A stretch of 64,000 nt of DNA from Nitrospira defluvii. GTDB lineage: Bacteria; Nitrospirota; Nitrospiria; Nitrospirales; Nitrospiraceae. A model generated the notes under the pieces. The model saw only the letters and a program-made list of their open reading frames with translations. It had not been told where the DNA came from and did not search any database. Made by a program: the position numbers and the translations under genes. This document shows, piece by piece, positions 31,896 through 40,715 of the stretch. How positions within the stretch are numbered: the stretch's first letter is position 1; every line of letters starts with the position of its first letter. The DNA lies in the NCBI GenBank assembly GCA_000196815.1, contig FP929003.1, positions 3,743,501-3,807,500 of the forward strand, read 5' to 3'.

Positions 31896-33362
31896 TCAGT
31901 ACGCAAAATCGAACCCGACCAACATCGTCTGACCGAGAAGATCGCCGCCGTTCGTTCCCACGCCGGTCGTGCGATAACTATTGTACTCCGCATGGAGAGC
32001 CAGATCGGTCCTGGTCGAATGATGAATGAAGTAGCGGACCAAGACCGTATGTGAATCGACGTTATTATAATTCTTGGCGAACGTCGGGTCGCCCTGCCGA
32101 TTGTTGCGAATGAGATCGTACCGGTAGGCGAAAAACCAATCCGGCATCTCGAAAAACGGCAACAGCGCCGGCGCATAGTCAAGTTCGACAAAGGCGCCGT
32201 TCCATGAGGCGTTCTGCGCATCGGCAATGCCTTGGGAGACGAACATGTTTTTGCTGTCGTTGCCCCACATCCAGGCACCGAACAGGTTCCATTCCCCGTT
32301 CAACGTCAGACTGACATCGACGCCTAAACGACTGAACGGTTGCCCACTCCCGGCCACGGCCTGGCAGGTCGGGCAGGTCGGATTGACCAACGTCGGTGCC
32401 GTACCGTAGGCGCCGAAGAGGCCGATTCGCTGTCCCGTCACGATGCCGTACCCGCCGAACGATTGCGTCACATGGCCGTAAAAGTTGACGTTCCTCCCGC
32501 CCGTTCCGCAGGTGGTTCCGGACGCGCAGCCGCTCAAGGGGCCGGAAAAACTGTTGGTCGCCAGGGCGGAAAAGGAGTAACGAAAATACCCGTCGGTCCC
32601 TGTCGTCTTCTTGATGCCCGACAATTCCGCACCTGGTTGATTCTCACCGATGGCAAAGGTATTCGGATTGAGATAGGAACTGGTGGAGGTACCGCCGATC
32701 GTCGCCGTGTAGGGCGTCCCCGGCATGTAGTGGTACATCGCAAACGTCGTGTTCAACGTCGGGCTGCGCTTTTCGCTGAACGGAAGGTCGAGTTCAAATT
32801 TGCCGACCTTGAGGTTCAACAGGTAGTCGCCGCTCGCGCTCTTCACCCCCAGGAACCGTTCGAGCCGCATGAGCCGAACAAATGCCGCTTCCAAGTCGCC
32901 ATCCGACGCGCCTGTCCCGAAGCCTGCGCTGCCGAGTCCGGGCGTGAAGACGACACCGAAAGCCAGATTGCGATCCAGCGTGCCGAAACTCAACAGGTCC
33001 AGTCCGGTAAACCCGAACCCGCCGGTCGTCACGCCGCTCCCGTCCGTTCGCACATTCGCCGCCTGATACCCGACGGTGGTGCGGAGCGACACCGGCCAAT
33101 AGCCCATCCCGATGCCTTCATACACCGGCGAGTCCGCATCCGAACCCAACTGATAGCCACGATCCCTGAACAGGTTGCCGAAGTCGTTCAGTTTCGGGAA
33201 ACCCGGCACATGGCAGACATTACACTTGAAGTCGTATTTGCGGGCAAATGCCGGAATAGCCTCGGCCCTCTGCACGAAGCCGCTCAATTCGTAGCTGACC
33301 ATCGCGAACAAGACGAGCAGCGCCGCGATCCCAGCCCTGACATGACCTATCGAGTACTTCAT
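31896..33362 (-). CDS. Outer-membrane beta-barrel with N-terminal haem c site
   Basis: A 488-aa exported protein. After a signal peptide (about 1-36), a single CxxCH (C47-NV-C50-H51, in YDFKCNVCHVPGFPKLNDFGN) is followed by a long beta-rich sequence with alternating hydrophobic strands, Gly/Asn-rich turns and a C-terminal aromatic residue in a ...MLVGFDFAY end typical of outer-membrane barrels. The N-terminal haem site plus barrel suggests a porin-like electron-transfer protein. It lies 72 nt downstream of a cupredoxin-like gene. Two CPTC/CASGTTC clusters in the barrel (about 280, about 340) could form disulfides in loops. Architecture is seen; function is inferred. Confidence 0.78.
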   Translation of the reverse strand: MKYSIGHVRAGIAALLVLFAMVSYELSGFVQRAEAIPAFARKYDFKCNVCHVPGFPKLNDFGNLFRDRGYQLGSDADSPVYEGIGMGYWPVSLRTTVGYQAANVRTDGSGVTTGGFGFTGLDLLSFGTLDRNLAFGVVFTPGLGSAGFGTGASDGDLEAAFVRLMRLERFLGVKSASGDYLLNLKVGKFELDLPFSEKRSPTLNTTFAMYHYMPGTPYTATIGGTSTSSYLNPNTFAIGENQPGAELSGIKKTTGTDGYFRYSFSALATNSFSGPLSGCASGTTCGTGGRNVNFYGHVTQSFGGYGIVTGQRIGLFGAYGTAPTLVNPTCPTCQAVAGSGQPFSRLGVDVSLTLNGEWNLFGAWMWGNDSKNMFVSQGIADAQNASWNGAFVELDYAPALLPFFEMPDWFFAYRYDLIRNNRQGDPTFAKNYNNVDSHTVLVRYFIHHSTRTDLALHAEYNSYRTTGVGTNGGDLLGQTMLVGFDFAY

Positions 33363-33434
33363 CGCTCTCTCCCACGACACACCGTGTCGTCATAAAATCC
33401 GGCGGTCCCGGCGTCAGCCTGGCCCGGCGGTTGG

Positions 33435-34298
33435 TTATTCAGGCAGACGGTCCTCTCCACCGGCAATGTTCCAATCGACGTCGACCGGACGGACAGGAAA
33501 TTCAAATTGTGATTCGACCAGAGCCCGCGGTGCGATCGTCACCGTCTTCCGAGTGACATGGGGCTCGTCGTAGACCGGACGAGAGGCGTTGAACTTGACG
33601 ATGTTATAGCCGGAATGCCAGGCCATCACGGTGTACGATCCCGGCGGGATGCCGCTGATTTCAAACCGCCCCTCTGAATCGGTCACGGCGAAATAGGGGT
33701 GATCGAACGCCGCCGCCCAGGCGTTCATGTGCACATGCACATCGCATTGCAGCCGCAGCCCGACCCCTCGGGCTCTGGACAACGTGGTCGTGATTTCTCG
33801 ATCGGGAGTCGGCAAGGCGAGGTTAAACAGGCTGGCCTGTTTCTCAGTGAAAAAATGGGGATTGTGCAGCACCGGTTCGAGATTGATCAGCCCGACCTGT
33901 GACGTCCGCACAAAGGGAAAGACCGGATGGTGAAACTGGCAGGTCTGCGCTGTTGACGCCGCTGCTCCTTTCCCCATGGGAAGGCGATAGATGGCCTCGG
34001 CCGCCTTTCCTCGTTCCACCCGCTCAACATACACCAGCACATCCTGGATGCCGTTCGTAGCCGGGTCGATGCGCAAGACAGGCGACGGCACCTGCGTGCC
34101 GCAGGCATCAAGATCAGCGAACACTCTGAGCGGCGGAACCTTAGGGATGGCCCCCTTCCACACGGCCTGACCCTTGATCGTTCCTCCGTCGGGCACCTCG
34201 ATGACGTCATAGTCCGCCCAGGCCGGAGCAGCCCCTCCCAGACAGAACAGCCCCAGAAATAACAGAAGGCAATAAATGCGTGAATCGCGTCCGGACAT
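33435..34298 (-). CDS. Exported cupredoxin-like/carboxypeptidase-regulatory-domain protein
   Basis: A 287-aa protein with a signal peptide (about 1-28). The C-terminal half contains LQCDVHVHMNAWAAAFDHPY followed by FAVTDSEGRFEISGIPPGSY, a cupredoxin-like block with Cys and His residues that could bind copper, merged with a carboxypeptidase regulatory-like fold. The N-terminal part is GTIKGQAVWKG...ACGTQ, another beta-rich domain. The ATG at 34298 has GGGAGG 6 nt upstream. It is immediately upstream of the haem-barrel gene and may act with it in extracellular or periplasmic redox chemistry. Metal content is inferred. Confidence 0.75.
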   Translation of the reverse strand: MSGRDSRIYCLLLFLGLFCLGGAAPAWADYDVIEVPDGGTIKGQAVWKGAIPKVPPLRVFADLDACGTQVPSPVLRIDPATNGIQDVLVYVERVERGKAAEAIYRLPMGKGAAASTAQTCQFHHPVFPFVRTSQVGLINLEPVLHNPHFFTEKQASLFNLALPTPDREITTTLSRARGVGLRLQCDVHVHMNAWAAAFDHPYFAVTDSEGRFEISGIPPGSYTVMAWHSGYNIVKFNASRPVYDEPHVTRKTVTIAPRALVESQFEFPVRPVDVDWNIAGGEDRLPE

Positions 34299-34349
34299 GA
34301 AACACCTCCCGCACAGGCCGGGGTGCGGGCTACCCCGGCAGTAGACAAC

Positions 34350-34388
34350 AAAAAAGCCCGAACCACCCAGTTACGGGTCGTTCGGGCT
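34350..34388 (-). terminator. Intrinsic terminator
   Basis: On the minus strand the sequence reads GCCCGAA, an 18-base loop region, TTCGGGC and then T6 (stem at 34356-34362 and 34381-34387, T-run at 34350-34355). It lies between the O-methyltransferase gene (stop 34522) and the cupredoxin-like gene (start 34298), both on the minus strand; it may terminate the former or attenuate the latter. Confidence 0.7.
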
Positions 34389-34521
34389 CGGAGCGGTACG
34401 CTCTATGGCCTCGCAGTATGTCGAAACGAAGAAAACGCTACGCTTGTTGGTTCCTCCTTGTCAAGATCTCGGTGCGGGGATTCTCGCGGCGCGCTGACGG
34501 CTGCCCTTCAATCTCCGGACG

Positions 34522-35535
34522 TTATTTGATTGCGATCACCATCGAATCCGGCCCCGTCAGTTTTTCCACCTTCGTTCGCTTGAAGCCGGCTTTCTTCATC
34601 CACTGGATGCAATCTGCGCCGGTGAAGTCGAATCCGCCGGGCGTCTCGATCAGCATATTCAGACTCATCAACAATCCGAACGCATTCTGTTTGCGGGCAT
34701 CGTCGATCAGCGCTTCATGGACGATCAAGGCCCCGCCGGACGGCAGCGCCTCATAGGCCTTGCGCAACAGCATCATTTTCTCGTTGAGATCCCAGTCATG
34801 GAGGATGTGCCCCATGATGAGGACATCGGCCTTCGGAAGCGCATCGTTGAAGAAATCTCCCGCATGAAACGTGAGCCGCTTCTCCAGTGTCCTGGACTTT
34901 GCATAGGCCTCGAAGATCGGGCGCACGACCGGGAGATCCATCCCCTGCCCGGACAGATGCTTGTGAGCCAGCGCGATCTCCGCCGCCACACCACCCTGCG
35001 CGCAGCCGATATCGACGAAGGAACGATGCCGCGTCCACGGGAACTTCGCCGCGATGGCCCGCGCCGTGCCTTGACTGAGTCCGGTCATGGCTTTGAGAAA
35101 CCCTTCCAGCCGCTGCGGATCGGCGTACAACGTGCCGAAGAAATCCTCTCCCGTCTTTACCTCATTCTGCGGCTTCCCGGTCCGGAGCCCTTCCGTGAGC
35201 GATCCCCAGAACGGATAGAGCCTGACGTTGGCCATTTCGAGTATGCCCCCGACATAGGATGGTTTGGCGCGATCCAGAAACAGCGCGCTCTCAGAGGTGT
35301 TGGCATAGCGTGTCCCCACCCGCTTCAGCATCCCGAGAGCGACCAATGCGTCGAAAAAATCCCTCGCGCTTCGCGGATGCAGTTCCAGCCGCTTCGCAAG
35401 CGCCTTGGCATCAAGCGACCGTTTGGCGAGTTCCGTGAACAGACCCAGCTCGACGGCGCTCAACAAGGTTTTCGATCCCCAAAACCCAAACCCGAGTTGC
35501 ATGATCCGATCAGGGCTCAATTGCCGAGTAGCCAT
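34522..35535 (-). CDS. Family 2 O-methyltransferase
   Basis: A 337-aa enzyme. The N-terminal 100 residues are a winged-helix dimerisation domain ([21 protein letters not shown]), and the C-terminal domain carries [17 protein letters not shown] (SAM loop), a MDLP acidic motif and [10 protein letters not shown], where the His before the Asp-Trp is the usual catalytic base of the hydroxyneurosporene/acetylserotonin-type O-methyltransferases. The acceptor is unknown; no carotenoid or polyketide gene is adjacent. The ATG at 35535 has AAAGGA upstream. An intrinsic terminator follows at 34350-34388. Confidence 0.82.
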   Translation of the reverse strand: MATRQLSPDRIMQLGFGFWGSKTLLSAVELGLFTELAKRSLDAKALAKRLELHPRSARDFFDALVALGMLKRVGTRYANTSESALFLDRAKPSYVGGILEMANVRLYPFWGSLTEGLRTGKPQNEVKTGEDFFGTLYADPQRLEGFLKAMTGLSQGTARAIAAKFPWTRHRSFVDIGCAQGGVAAEIALAHKHLSGQGMDLPVVRPIFEAYAKSRTLEKRLTFHAGDFFNDALPKADVLIMGHILHDWDLNEKMMLLRKAYEALPSGGALIVHEALIDDARKQNAFGLLMSLNMLIETPGGFDFTGADCIQWMKKAGFKRTKVEKLTGPDSMVIAIK

Positions 35536-35980
35536 GAGGTTATCCTTTCGATGATTGAAGAAATGAAAAGAAGCTACGCGGGGACGCAGGCGCTGTCAAC
35601 CAGGCAGCAGGGCGGACCGGCTCCGGCGTATCTCTCTTGGCGTCGGCGCCAACAATCTTACCGAACGGCCTTCCACGGGTTACAGGCTTGTGGTAGACGG
35701 GAAGATCCCGGCGGAAGAAGTACGGATCGAACAGATCACAAACTGGGTGGATTTGTATTTCAGCCGGACTATCGACTCAAGAATGCTGCGCACCTCGGGG
35801 AGATGTCACACCGTAGTTCACGCGGAACCATCGTCACCTCCCAAGATCGTTCGCTTCATGTGGCAGGACCGGCCACACAGCGATAGCCGTGTGGCAGATC
35901 ATGCGCAACGATATCTTGATTGGAAGGCCGACAGGGTTCAAGGCCGACAGGGCGCAGGGAACGCTCATGGAGAGGGTCGA
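35536..35980. other. Intergenic, possible gene remnant
   Basis: 445 bases with no intact gene. One plus-strand frame from about 35620 to 35800 reads RRISLGVGANNLTERPSTGY then RLVVDGKIPAEEVRIEQITN, which has a coding look and a faint resemblance to the N-terminal part of VWA/YfbK-type proteins (..GxLPPxDAVRxEExINYF), but it has no start or ribosome site. It may be a decayed fragment. Confidence 0.3.
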
Positions 35981-36616
35981 TTACGCAAACAACCGGCGAA
36001 AGGCCGTCTTGATCTGCTCCAACCCGTCCCGCAAGTCGATTTCAAACGTATCCGCCCGAGCGCGTACCATCTGCCGCTTCACTCGCAGATCGTCACGATA
36101 GGCGCGCAATTTCTGTAGCAGCTCTTGTTTGGTTGCCTCGACGACCGTGAGTTGCTGCCTGCTCTCCACTGACAACCGATGTTTGAGAGCCTCGAACTCG
36201 GCTTCGAGCCTATTCGACCGTTCCACAAGCTGTTCCCACAACCGCCCCGAGTCGAATGCAATCCCCGTCAACTTCTGATCGGCAACGGCCTCAAACTCAG
36301 TCAGAGCTTTAAAAATCTTTTCCCGCTGTTCGTCGAACGCATCGCGAGCATCGGCCTTGCCCAGCGCCAACTGCACCTGAAGGTGGTCCAGTTTAGCCTG
36401 CACCTCCACCCTGACATGATCGGCCACGTCCTTCGACCGTCTCAGGTCGGCCTGCACCGACGTGACCACGTCGTGCAATTGCTGTTTGCCCTGCTCCAGC
36501 CGCTGGATCGCCTGCTCCTTGCTCTGCGTGAGCTGCGCCTCAAGCGCCTGTGCCTGCTGCTCCAACGCATCGATTTTGCTCTCGATCGACGCTCTGAGTT
36601 CTTTGATCCGCGACAT
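35981..36616 (-). CDS. Coiled-coil protein, unknown function
   Basis: A 211-aa, highly helical, Gln/Glu/Arg-rich protein with almost continuous heptads (RASIESKIDALEQQAQALEA, LEQGKQQLHDVVTSVQADLR). No signal peptide or membrane segment is visible, so it is probably cytoplasmic. The ATG at 36616 has AGGAGG 4 nt upstream. It lies downstream of the quinone reductase gene on the same strand (55 nt). I know no specific family for it. Confidence 0.65.
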   Translation of the reverse strand: MSRIKELRASIESKIDALEQQAQALEAQLTQSKEQAIQRLEQGKQQLHDVVTSVQADLRRSKDVADHVRVEVQAKLDHLQVQLALGKADARDAFDEQREKIFKALTEFEAVADQKLTGIAFDSGRLWEQLVERSNRLEAEFEALKHRLSVESRQQLTVVEATKQELLQKLRAYRDDLRVKRQMVRARADTFEIDLRDGLEQIKTAFRRLFA

Positions 36617-36671
36617 GAATCCTCCTCCATCCTGGACACAAGCTCGAACCCGGCATGTCAACGGAGCCGGC

Positions 36672-37259
36672 TCACTTCCCTACATCGCCCAAGCCCCTCA
36701 TCTCATCCAACCAGCTCGCCCGTTGCCGCTCATTCATGCCTTCCACCTGACCGATCAAGGTTGCTCTCGCCGGCTTGATCCCGCAGAAGCCGAGAATGTT
36801 CCGTTCGAGGCTCTTCACGCTGTGAGCCAGAAAAAACCATCGATATACGAATGCCGGCATACCCATGGTCACCACAATACGAGCCGACTTTCCCGTGAAA
36901 AGTTGCTTCGCCATCATGCCCTGCGCTTGATACTGAAACGCCACGCCGGGACGAAAGACCTGTTCCAGAAACGCTTTGAGGAGCGCCGGCATCGACCCCA
37001 ACCAAAGCGGATAGAAGATGACGAGATGATCCGCCCACCGGATGGCATCCTGAGCCTGCTTGATCGAATCAGGCGGTGTGCCCTTTTCAAACTCGTCTTT
37101 CGTCCGCAACAAAGGAAACTCCAGCCGGGCGACCTCGATACGTCGCACTTCATGCCCGCCGTCTTCGCAACCCTTGGCGTATTCGTCCGCTAAGGCATGG
37201 CAAAAATGCCGCGTCTGCGCATCGGGATGGCCCTGAATGATGGTGATGAATTTGCCCAT
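36672..37259 (-). CDS. NAD(P)H quinone oxidoreductase, flavodoxin fold
   Basis: A 195-aa flavoprotein of the NQO1/KefF (MdaB) family. GKFITIIQGHPDAQTRHFCHALADEY at the N-terminus and WADHLVIFYPLWLGSMPALLKAFLEQVFRPG are the two diagnostic FMN/FAD-binding blocks; MTMGMP-like VVTMGMPAFVYRW also fits. It probably reduces quinones or other electrophiles at the cytoplasm. The ATG at 37259 has GAGGGG upstream. Confidence 0.85.
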   Translation of the reverse strand: MGKFITIIQGHPDAQTRHFCHALADEYAKGCEDGGHEVRRIEVARLEFPLLRTKDEFEKGTPPDSIKQAQDAIRWADHLVIFYPLWLGSMPALLKAFLEQVFRPGVAFQYQAQGMMAKQLFTGKSARIVVTMGMPAFVYRWFFLAHSVKSLERNILGFCGIKPARATLIGQVEGMNERQRASWLDEMRGLGDVGK

Positions 37260-37287
37260 GGCCCCTCGATCGTACCCCTCAACCGTC

Positions 37288-37461
37288 CTACACCATCGGA
37301 TGAAATGACCGATCCTGCTGGCGAACCGGCGCAATCGGTTCCCGCTCGATCATGGGTGGCGCAACCGATGGGGTGACTTTCGGGGTCGGCGGGGCACAGG
37401 CAGCCACCGACCATCCTCCCATAAACACGACTAGCACAACGATGTTCCCTGCGACGCTCAT
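37288..37461 (-). CDS. Small exported protein, possible lipoprotein
   Basis: A 57-aa protein: MSVAGNIVVLVVFMGGWSVAACAPP looks like a signal peptide with a lipobox-like Cys (VAAC), and the mature tail is Pro-rich (PPTPKVTPSVAPPMIEREPI). I chose the ATG at 37461 because GGAGG lies 5 nt upstream; further in-frame ATGs at 37464 and 37476 exist. No function can be given. Confidence 0.45.
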   Translation of the reverse strand: MSVAGNIVVLVVFMGGWSVAACAPPTPKVTPSVAPPMIEREPIAPVRQQDRSFHPMV

Positions 37462-37917
37462 CATGTCCTCCAACATGCGTCGATTTGCTGTTCGGACCCC
37501 GCCCCCATCAGGCGCAACAGGCGTGCCAACATTCCTCCCGTCGTGATCAGCACAACACAGGGGGCTTCAGAGGTCGATGCAGGCTTCCGTGCTGAGTACG
37601 ACTGCGGAGAATTTCCGCAGCACCGGGGCTGAACGCTGGCGCAAATGTCCACAACACCTGCCTGCCCACCAGGATGAACGCAACCGCCTTCCTACCCTGG
37701 TACCGCTCGCCACCCGCGCATTTCCGACAGGACTGCCATGCTTTCAAACAGTTCGCGCACAGCTTCCAGGATCAAAGCGGTTCATTCCTCGCCCGCCTTG
37801 GTGGTGTTGAGGAGACAGGCAGTGGCACTAAGCTTGCTCTCTTGCGAGACGGGAAACTTTCACCTCGATCATAGAGTCCTGTCACTTCACTCCACAGTGG
37901 AACGGAAGGAGGGTCCT
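37462..37917. other. Intergenic, no gene seen
   Basis: 456 bases between divergent genes. No frame with a ribosome site is evident. It presumably holds the promoters for the small minus-strand gene and the plus-strand CBS gene; I could not identify a convincing pair of boxes. Confidence 0.4.
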
Positions 37918-38355
37918 ATGAGAGCCACAGAATATTTCGTCCACGCCTGCGACCCCAAAACACTCATCGTCCGTCAGATCATGGAGGATGCCGTCGTCAC
38001 GGTCAGCCCGTCATCCAGCGCCATGGTCGTGGCAGAACTCTTGAGCGAGCACAATTTCGGGAGTGTCCCGGTCACTGAAACGGATGGTACCTTGCGAGGG
38101 CTGGTCACGGAGTTCGATCTGCTGAAGGCCGTCGAGCAGGGGAGGGATCTTCGCGAAGTATCAGTCTCGGAGATCATGACCCGCGACGTCATCACCACCA
38201 CCGAAGAGATGCCGCTGATGAACCTGATTCATGTCCTTCAGGAACGGCATCTGATCCGTCTCCCGGTCGTAAAAGACCGGAAGCTCATCGGCATGGTCGC
38301 GCGACGTGATATCGTCTTTGCCTACGTCAAGGCACGCGCCAACTATTGGCCGTAA
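37918..38355 (+). CDS. Two-CBS-domain protein, paralogue of 20995
   Basis: A 145-aa Bateman pair: MRATEYFVHACDPKTLIVRQ opens CBS1 (QIMEDAVVTVSPSSSAMVVA) and SEIMTRDVITTTEEMPLMNL opens CBS2. It shares ACDPKTL and length with the minus-strand protein at 20995-21429, indicating duplication. The ATG at 37918 has AAGGAGGG upstream. Ligand and partner are unknown. Confidence 0.87.
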   Translation: MRATEYFVHACDPKTLIVRQIMEDAVVTVSPSSSAMVVAELLSEHNFGSVPVTETDGTLRGLVTEFDLLKAVEQGRDLREVSVSEIMTRDVITTTEEMPLMNLIHVLQERHLIRLPVVKDRKLIGMVARRDIVFAYVKARANYWP

Positions 38356-38470
38356 CAATGAGCAGGCCGACGGAACCACGGATGTCTTTGAGCATGGCCG
38401 GGAAGGGCCTGAATTCGCGGAGACTCAGAGGACGTGACGATTTCCTGCGACGAAGCCAGCGGGGAAACAC

Positions 38471-38644
38471 TTACCTCGCCGATGCAGGAATCGGATCGGG
38501 AATGATGGCGCCGCACTCCAAACAGCGGACGGTGCCGGTTTCTTCGCCTGTGTCCGTGAGGACGCGATCAACGAGGCGGCTATGGAGGCAGCGGGAGGCA
38601 GGTGCGGGAGTCTCGGGCGGCAGATCGAGTCGTGGACTATTCAT
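38471..38644 (-). CDS. Tiny Cys-pair (rubredoxin-knuckle-like) protein, paralogue of 42735
   Basis: A 57-aa protein with MNSPRLDLPP, a CLHSRLVDRV block and GTVRCLECGAIIPDP. The single CLECG pair plus the upstream Cys of CLH gives a possible half zinc ribbon. It is recognisably related to the 56-aa protein at 42735-42905 (same C-L-H-x-R-L/I-x-D-R and RCLECGAxIxDP spacing). The ATG at 38644 has GGAGGG upstream, supporting real translation. No family name is known to me. Confidence 0.65.
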   Translation of the reverse strand: MNSPRLDLPPETPAPASRCLHSRLVDRVLTDTGEETGTVRCLECGAIIPDPIPASAR

Positions 38645-38725
38645 GGCGCCCTCCGTCGTGAGCCTGAGCCGTATCTTTGACCCAAATCTGCTCCGGATCA
38701 TAACAGAATCATTCGAGTGATTCCA

Positions 38726-39367
38726 TTAGGTAGAGAACCGTTCATCCCGACGCAGGACCATCGTGCCGGCGATAGTTAGGAGCGCACCGACGAACGCGGC
38801 CGCCATGTCCTTCTGCGCATCCCATTCGTCGCCTTGCGTCCCCAGATACAGACTGCCGAGTTCAGGGCTGACGATCATCGCGACGATCGCCTCGATCACT
38901 TCGAAGAATCCGCTCTGCGCCAGAATCCCGCTGATCGCCAGATAGCTCACCCACATCCCCCGCGCGCCCGCCAGACGCATAAGCACTTCCCGCAGCGGAT
39001 AGACCAGGAGCAACCCATAGGCGAAGTGGACGAGGCGATCGAACGGGTTTCGACTCAACGCCAGCGTATCTTTCAACCAAAACCCGAAGGGAACTTCAGA
39101 ATAGGTGTAATGGGCGCCGATCGCGTGGAGCAGCAGAAACGCCAGGATCAGATAATAGGAAGGGAGGGAAAACGCGAACCGCCGATAGGTCAGGACGAGC
39201 ACCGCCACGAGCGCGACCGCGAGCAGATTCTCCAGAAACCAATCCTGCCGATTCACCGGCGCAATGGCCAGCCCGATCCAGAACAGCCCATAGGTGATAA
39301 GCAGCCCCGTCACGATCGGGCGATCGTTCAGCCTCACTCCGCTCTGGTCCCTCGCCCTCACACCCAT
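38726..39367 (-). CDS. DUF2238 membrane protein
   Basis: A 213-aa membrane protein with about six hydrophobic helices and the DUF2238 (YjdF-like) hallmarks HAIGAHYTYSEVPFG, FDRLVHFAYGLLLVYP and GTQGDEWDAQKDMAAAFVGA. It is 10 nt downstream of a homologous gene at 39378, so the two are a tandem duplication transcribed together. The conserved His/Asp residues in membrane segments hint at a catalytic or metal role, but the function of the family is unknown. Confidence 0.85.
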   Translation of the reverse strand: MGVRARDQSGVRLNDRPIVTGLLITYGLFWIGLAIAPVNRQDWFLENLLAVALVAVLVLTYRRFAFSLPSYYLILAFLLLHAIGAHYTYSEVPFGFWLKDTLALSRNPFDRLVHFAYGLLLVYPLREVLMRLAGARGMWVSYLAISGILAQSGFFEVIEAIVAMIVSPELGSLYLGTQGDEWDAQKDMAAAFVGALLTIAGTMVLRRDERFST

Positions 39368-39377
39368 GCCATACCGT

Positions 39378-40016
39378 CTACTCGGAAAGCGCCGCTTCGG
39401 ATTCCAACGCCGACTCCGCCCCGCGCAGGGCGCGCACCACCAGGAGCAGCGTCATGCACAACAATGAGCCGTAGAGCGCGGCCGCCATGTCTTTCTGCGC
39501 ATCCCAGATATCTCCCTGCGAACCCAAATACGTCACCCCCAATTCCGGATGCACGGCGCGCGCCACCCAGGATTCAATGATTTCCCAGAGTCCGCTCAGT
39601 CCAAGCACCGTCATCACGGGAAGGTAGTACACCACCCACCCTTGGATGCTCGCGCTCAGACGAAACAGCTCTTCCATCGGATAGGCCAGCAAAAACCCGA
39701 AACTGAAGTGCACGATCCGGTCGAAGTGATTCCGCCCGAGATGCAGCACCTGGTCCATCCACACCCCGATCGGTACCTCGGCGTAGGTGTAATGCACGCC
39801 GATCGTGTGGAGCGTGAGAAAGGCCGTAATGAGCGCATGGGAGGTATGGGACAAGGGAAGATATCGATGGGTCACAATCAACAGCACGACAAACAAGGCC
39901 GGCAGAATGCTCGCCAGCAACCAGAACTGCGGATCCACCGGCGCCTGCGCCATCCAGACGGACACAGCCAGATACCACAGGAGCAGCCCGATCGAAATCA
40001 GTTTATTACAACCCAC
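39378..40016 (-). CDS. DUF2238 membrane protein, tandem paralogue
   Basis: A 212-aa protein clearly related to the downstream gene (HTIGVHYTYAEVPIG, FDRIVHFSFGFLLAYP, GSQGDIWDAQKDMAAALYGS). The start is a GTG at 40016 with GGGAG upstream. Hydrophobic segments predict several transmembrane helices. The two copies have diverged moderately, so the duplication is not recent. Confidence 0.85.
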   Translation of the reverse strand: MGCNKLISIGLLLWYLAVSVWMAQAPVDPQFWLLASILPALFVVLLIVTHRYLPLSHTSHALITAFLTLHTIGVHYTYAEVPIGVWMDQVLHLGRNHFDRIVHFSFGFLLAYPMEELFRLSASIQGWVVYYLPVMTVLGLSGLWEIIESWVARAVHPELGVTYLGSQGDIWDAQKDMAAALYGSLLCMTLLLVVRALRGAESALESEAALSE

Positions 40017-40325
40017 CGTTGTTTCTCCCGATAAGTGGTGTGAGAAGAGGGGGCTCCGGCCACAGGCGTGGCGAAGCAGGTTAAATTACTCTACTGGATG
40101 GCCGTCATTGCTGCAACCGCTCCGACGGGCCTGCCGCAGGCCTTGTTACTGGCGAGATCAATTGAACTCAGCAGCGGGTTTCTTCCTGCGCCCACACGCG
40201 CCCCCCCGAACATATTCCACGGCAGTCTGTAGCCCCCCCCTGGCGCACTCGGCAGTCAGAATTGACGATGAGCTACTCGAGGGGCCACTGAACTTAGGTG
40301 GCTGCTACTCACTGACCACCTCGCG
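40017..40325. other. Intergenic with inverted repeats
   Basis: 309 bases without a gene. It contains a perfect inverted repeat GGCCTGCCGCAGGCC (about 40131-40146) and, at 40300-40322, AGGTGG...CCACCT, which could form the 3' hairpin of the gene ending at 40326, although there is no T-run for an intrinsic terminator. Confidence 0.35.
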
Positions 40326-40715
40326 CTACCGCAATGGCGTCAGGAAACAGGGGTCTTCAAAATCGTAACAGATCCAACATGATTCGTCCTCCGGCGGCTC
40401 GTCGATATGCACCCAATGACACTTCCCGTAAAAGCCCCAGCCCCTTGCTTTGTTCAGGCGTTTTTTCGTTGGCATGCGAAACAAGACTTTCACGCCGTTC
40501 ACCTTTCTCCCATCACCTTCCAGTACGCGCCGAATGAAGTCCGCCGGGTTGGCCGCGAACTCCTGCAAGGGCTTGCCGAAAAGCCCTAACGTGATGGTAC
40601 CGCTCGAGATCTTGAGATCCTTTCCCTTTTTGCCGGAAAAATATTGCACGAGCTTGTCTGCTTTCGGATAAGTCTCGACAACGTCGTACCACGATTGGTT
40701 GGTGCCGGTCTCCAT
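40326..40715 (-). CDS. Hypothetical soluble protein
   Basis: A 129-aa protein that I do not recognise. It is soluble-looking, with VQYFSGKKGKDLKISSGTIT and CHWVHIDEPPEDESCWICYD, the latter with three Cys residues and two Asp/Glu runs that might bind metal. The ATG at 40715 has AAGGAGG 6 nt upstream, which strongly supports translation. No neighbour suggests a function. Confidence 0.65.
   Translation of the reverse strand: METGTNQSWYDVVETYPKADKLVQYFSGKKGKDLKISSGTITLGLFGKPLQEFAANPADFIRRVLEGDGRKVNGVKVLFRMPTKKRLNKARGWGFYGKCHWVHIDEPPEDESCWICYDFEDPCFLTPLR

Noticed and set aside
34717-35886. Long antisense frame opposite the O-methyltransferase
   Set aside because: The minus-strand gene has the HxxHDW and SAM motifs and a ribosome site; the antisense frame has none. 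Only its far end (35620-35800) overlaps the possible gene remnant noted separately.
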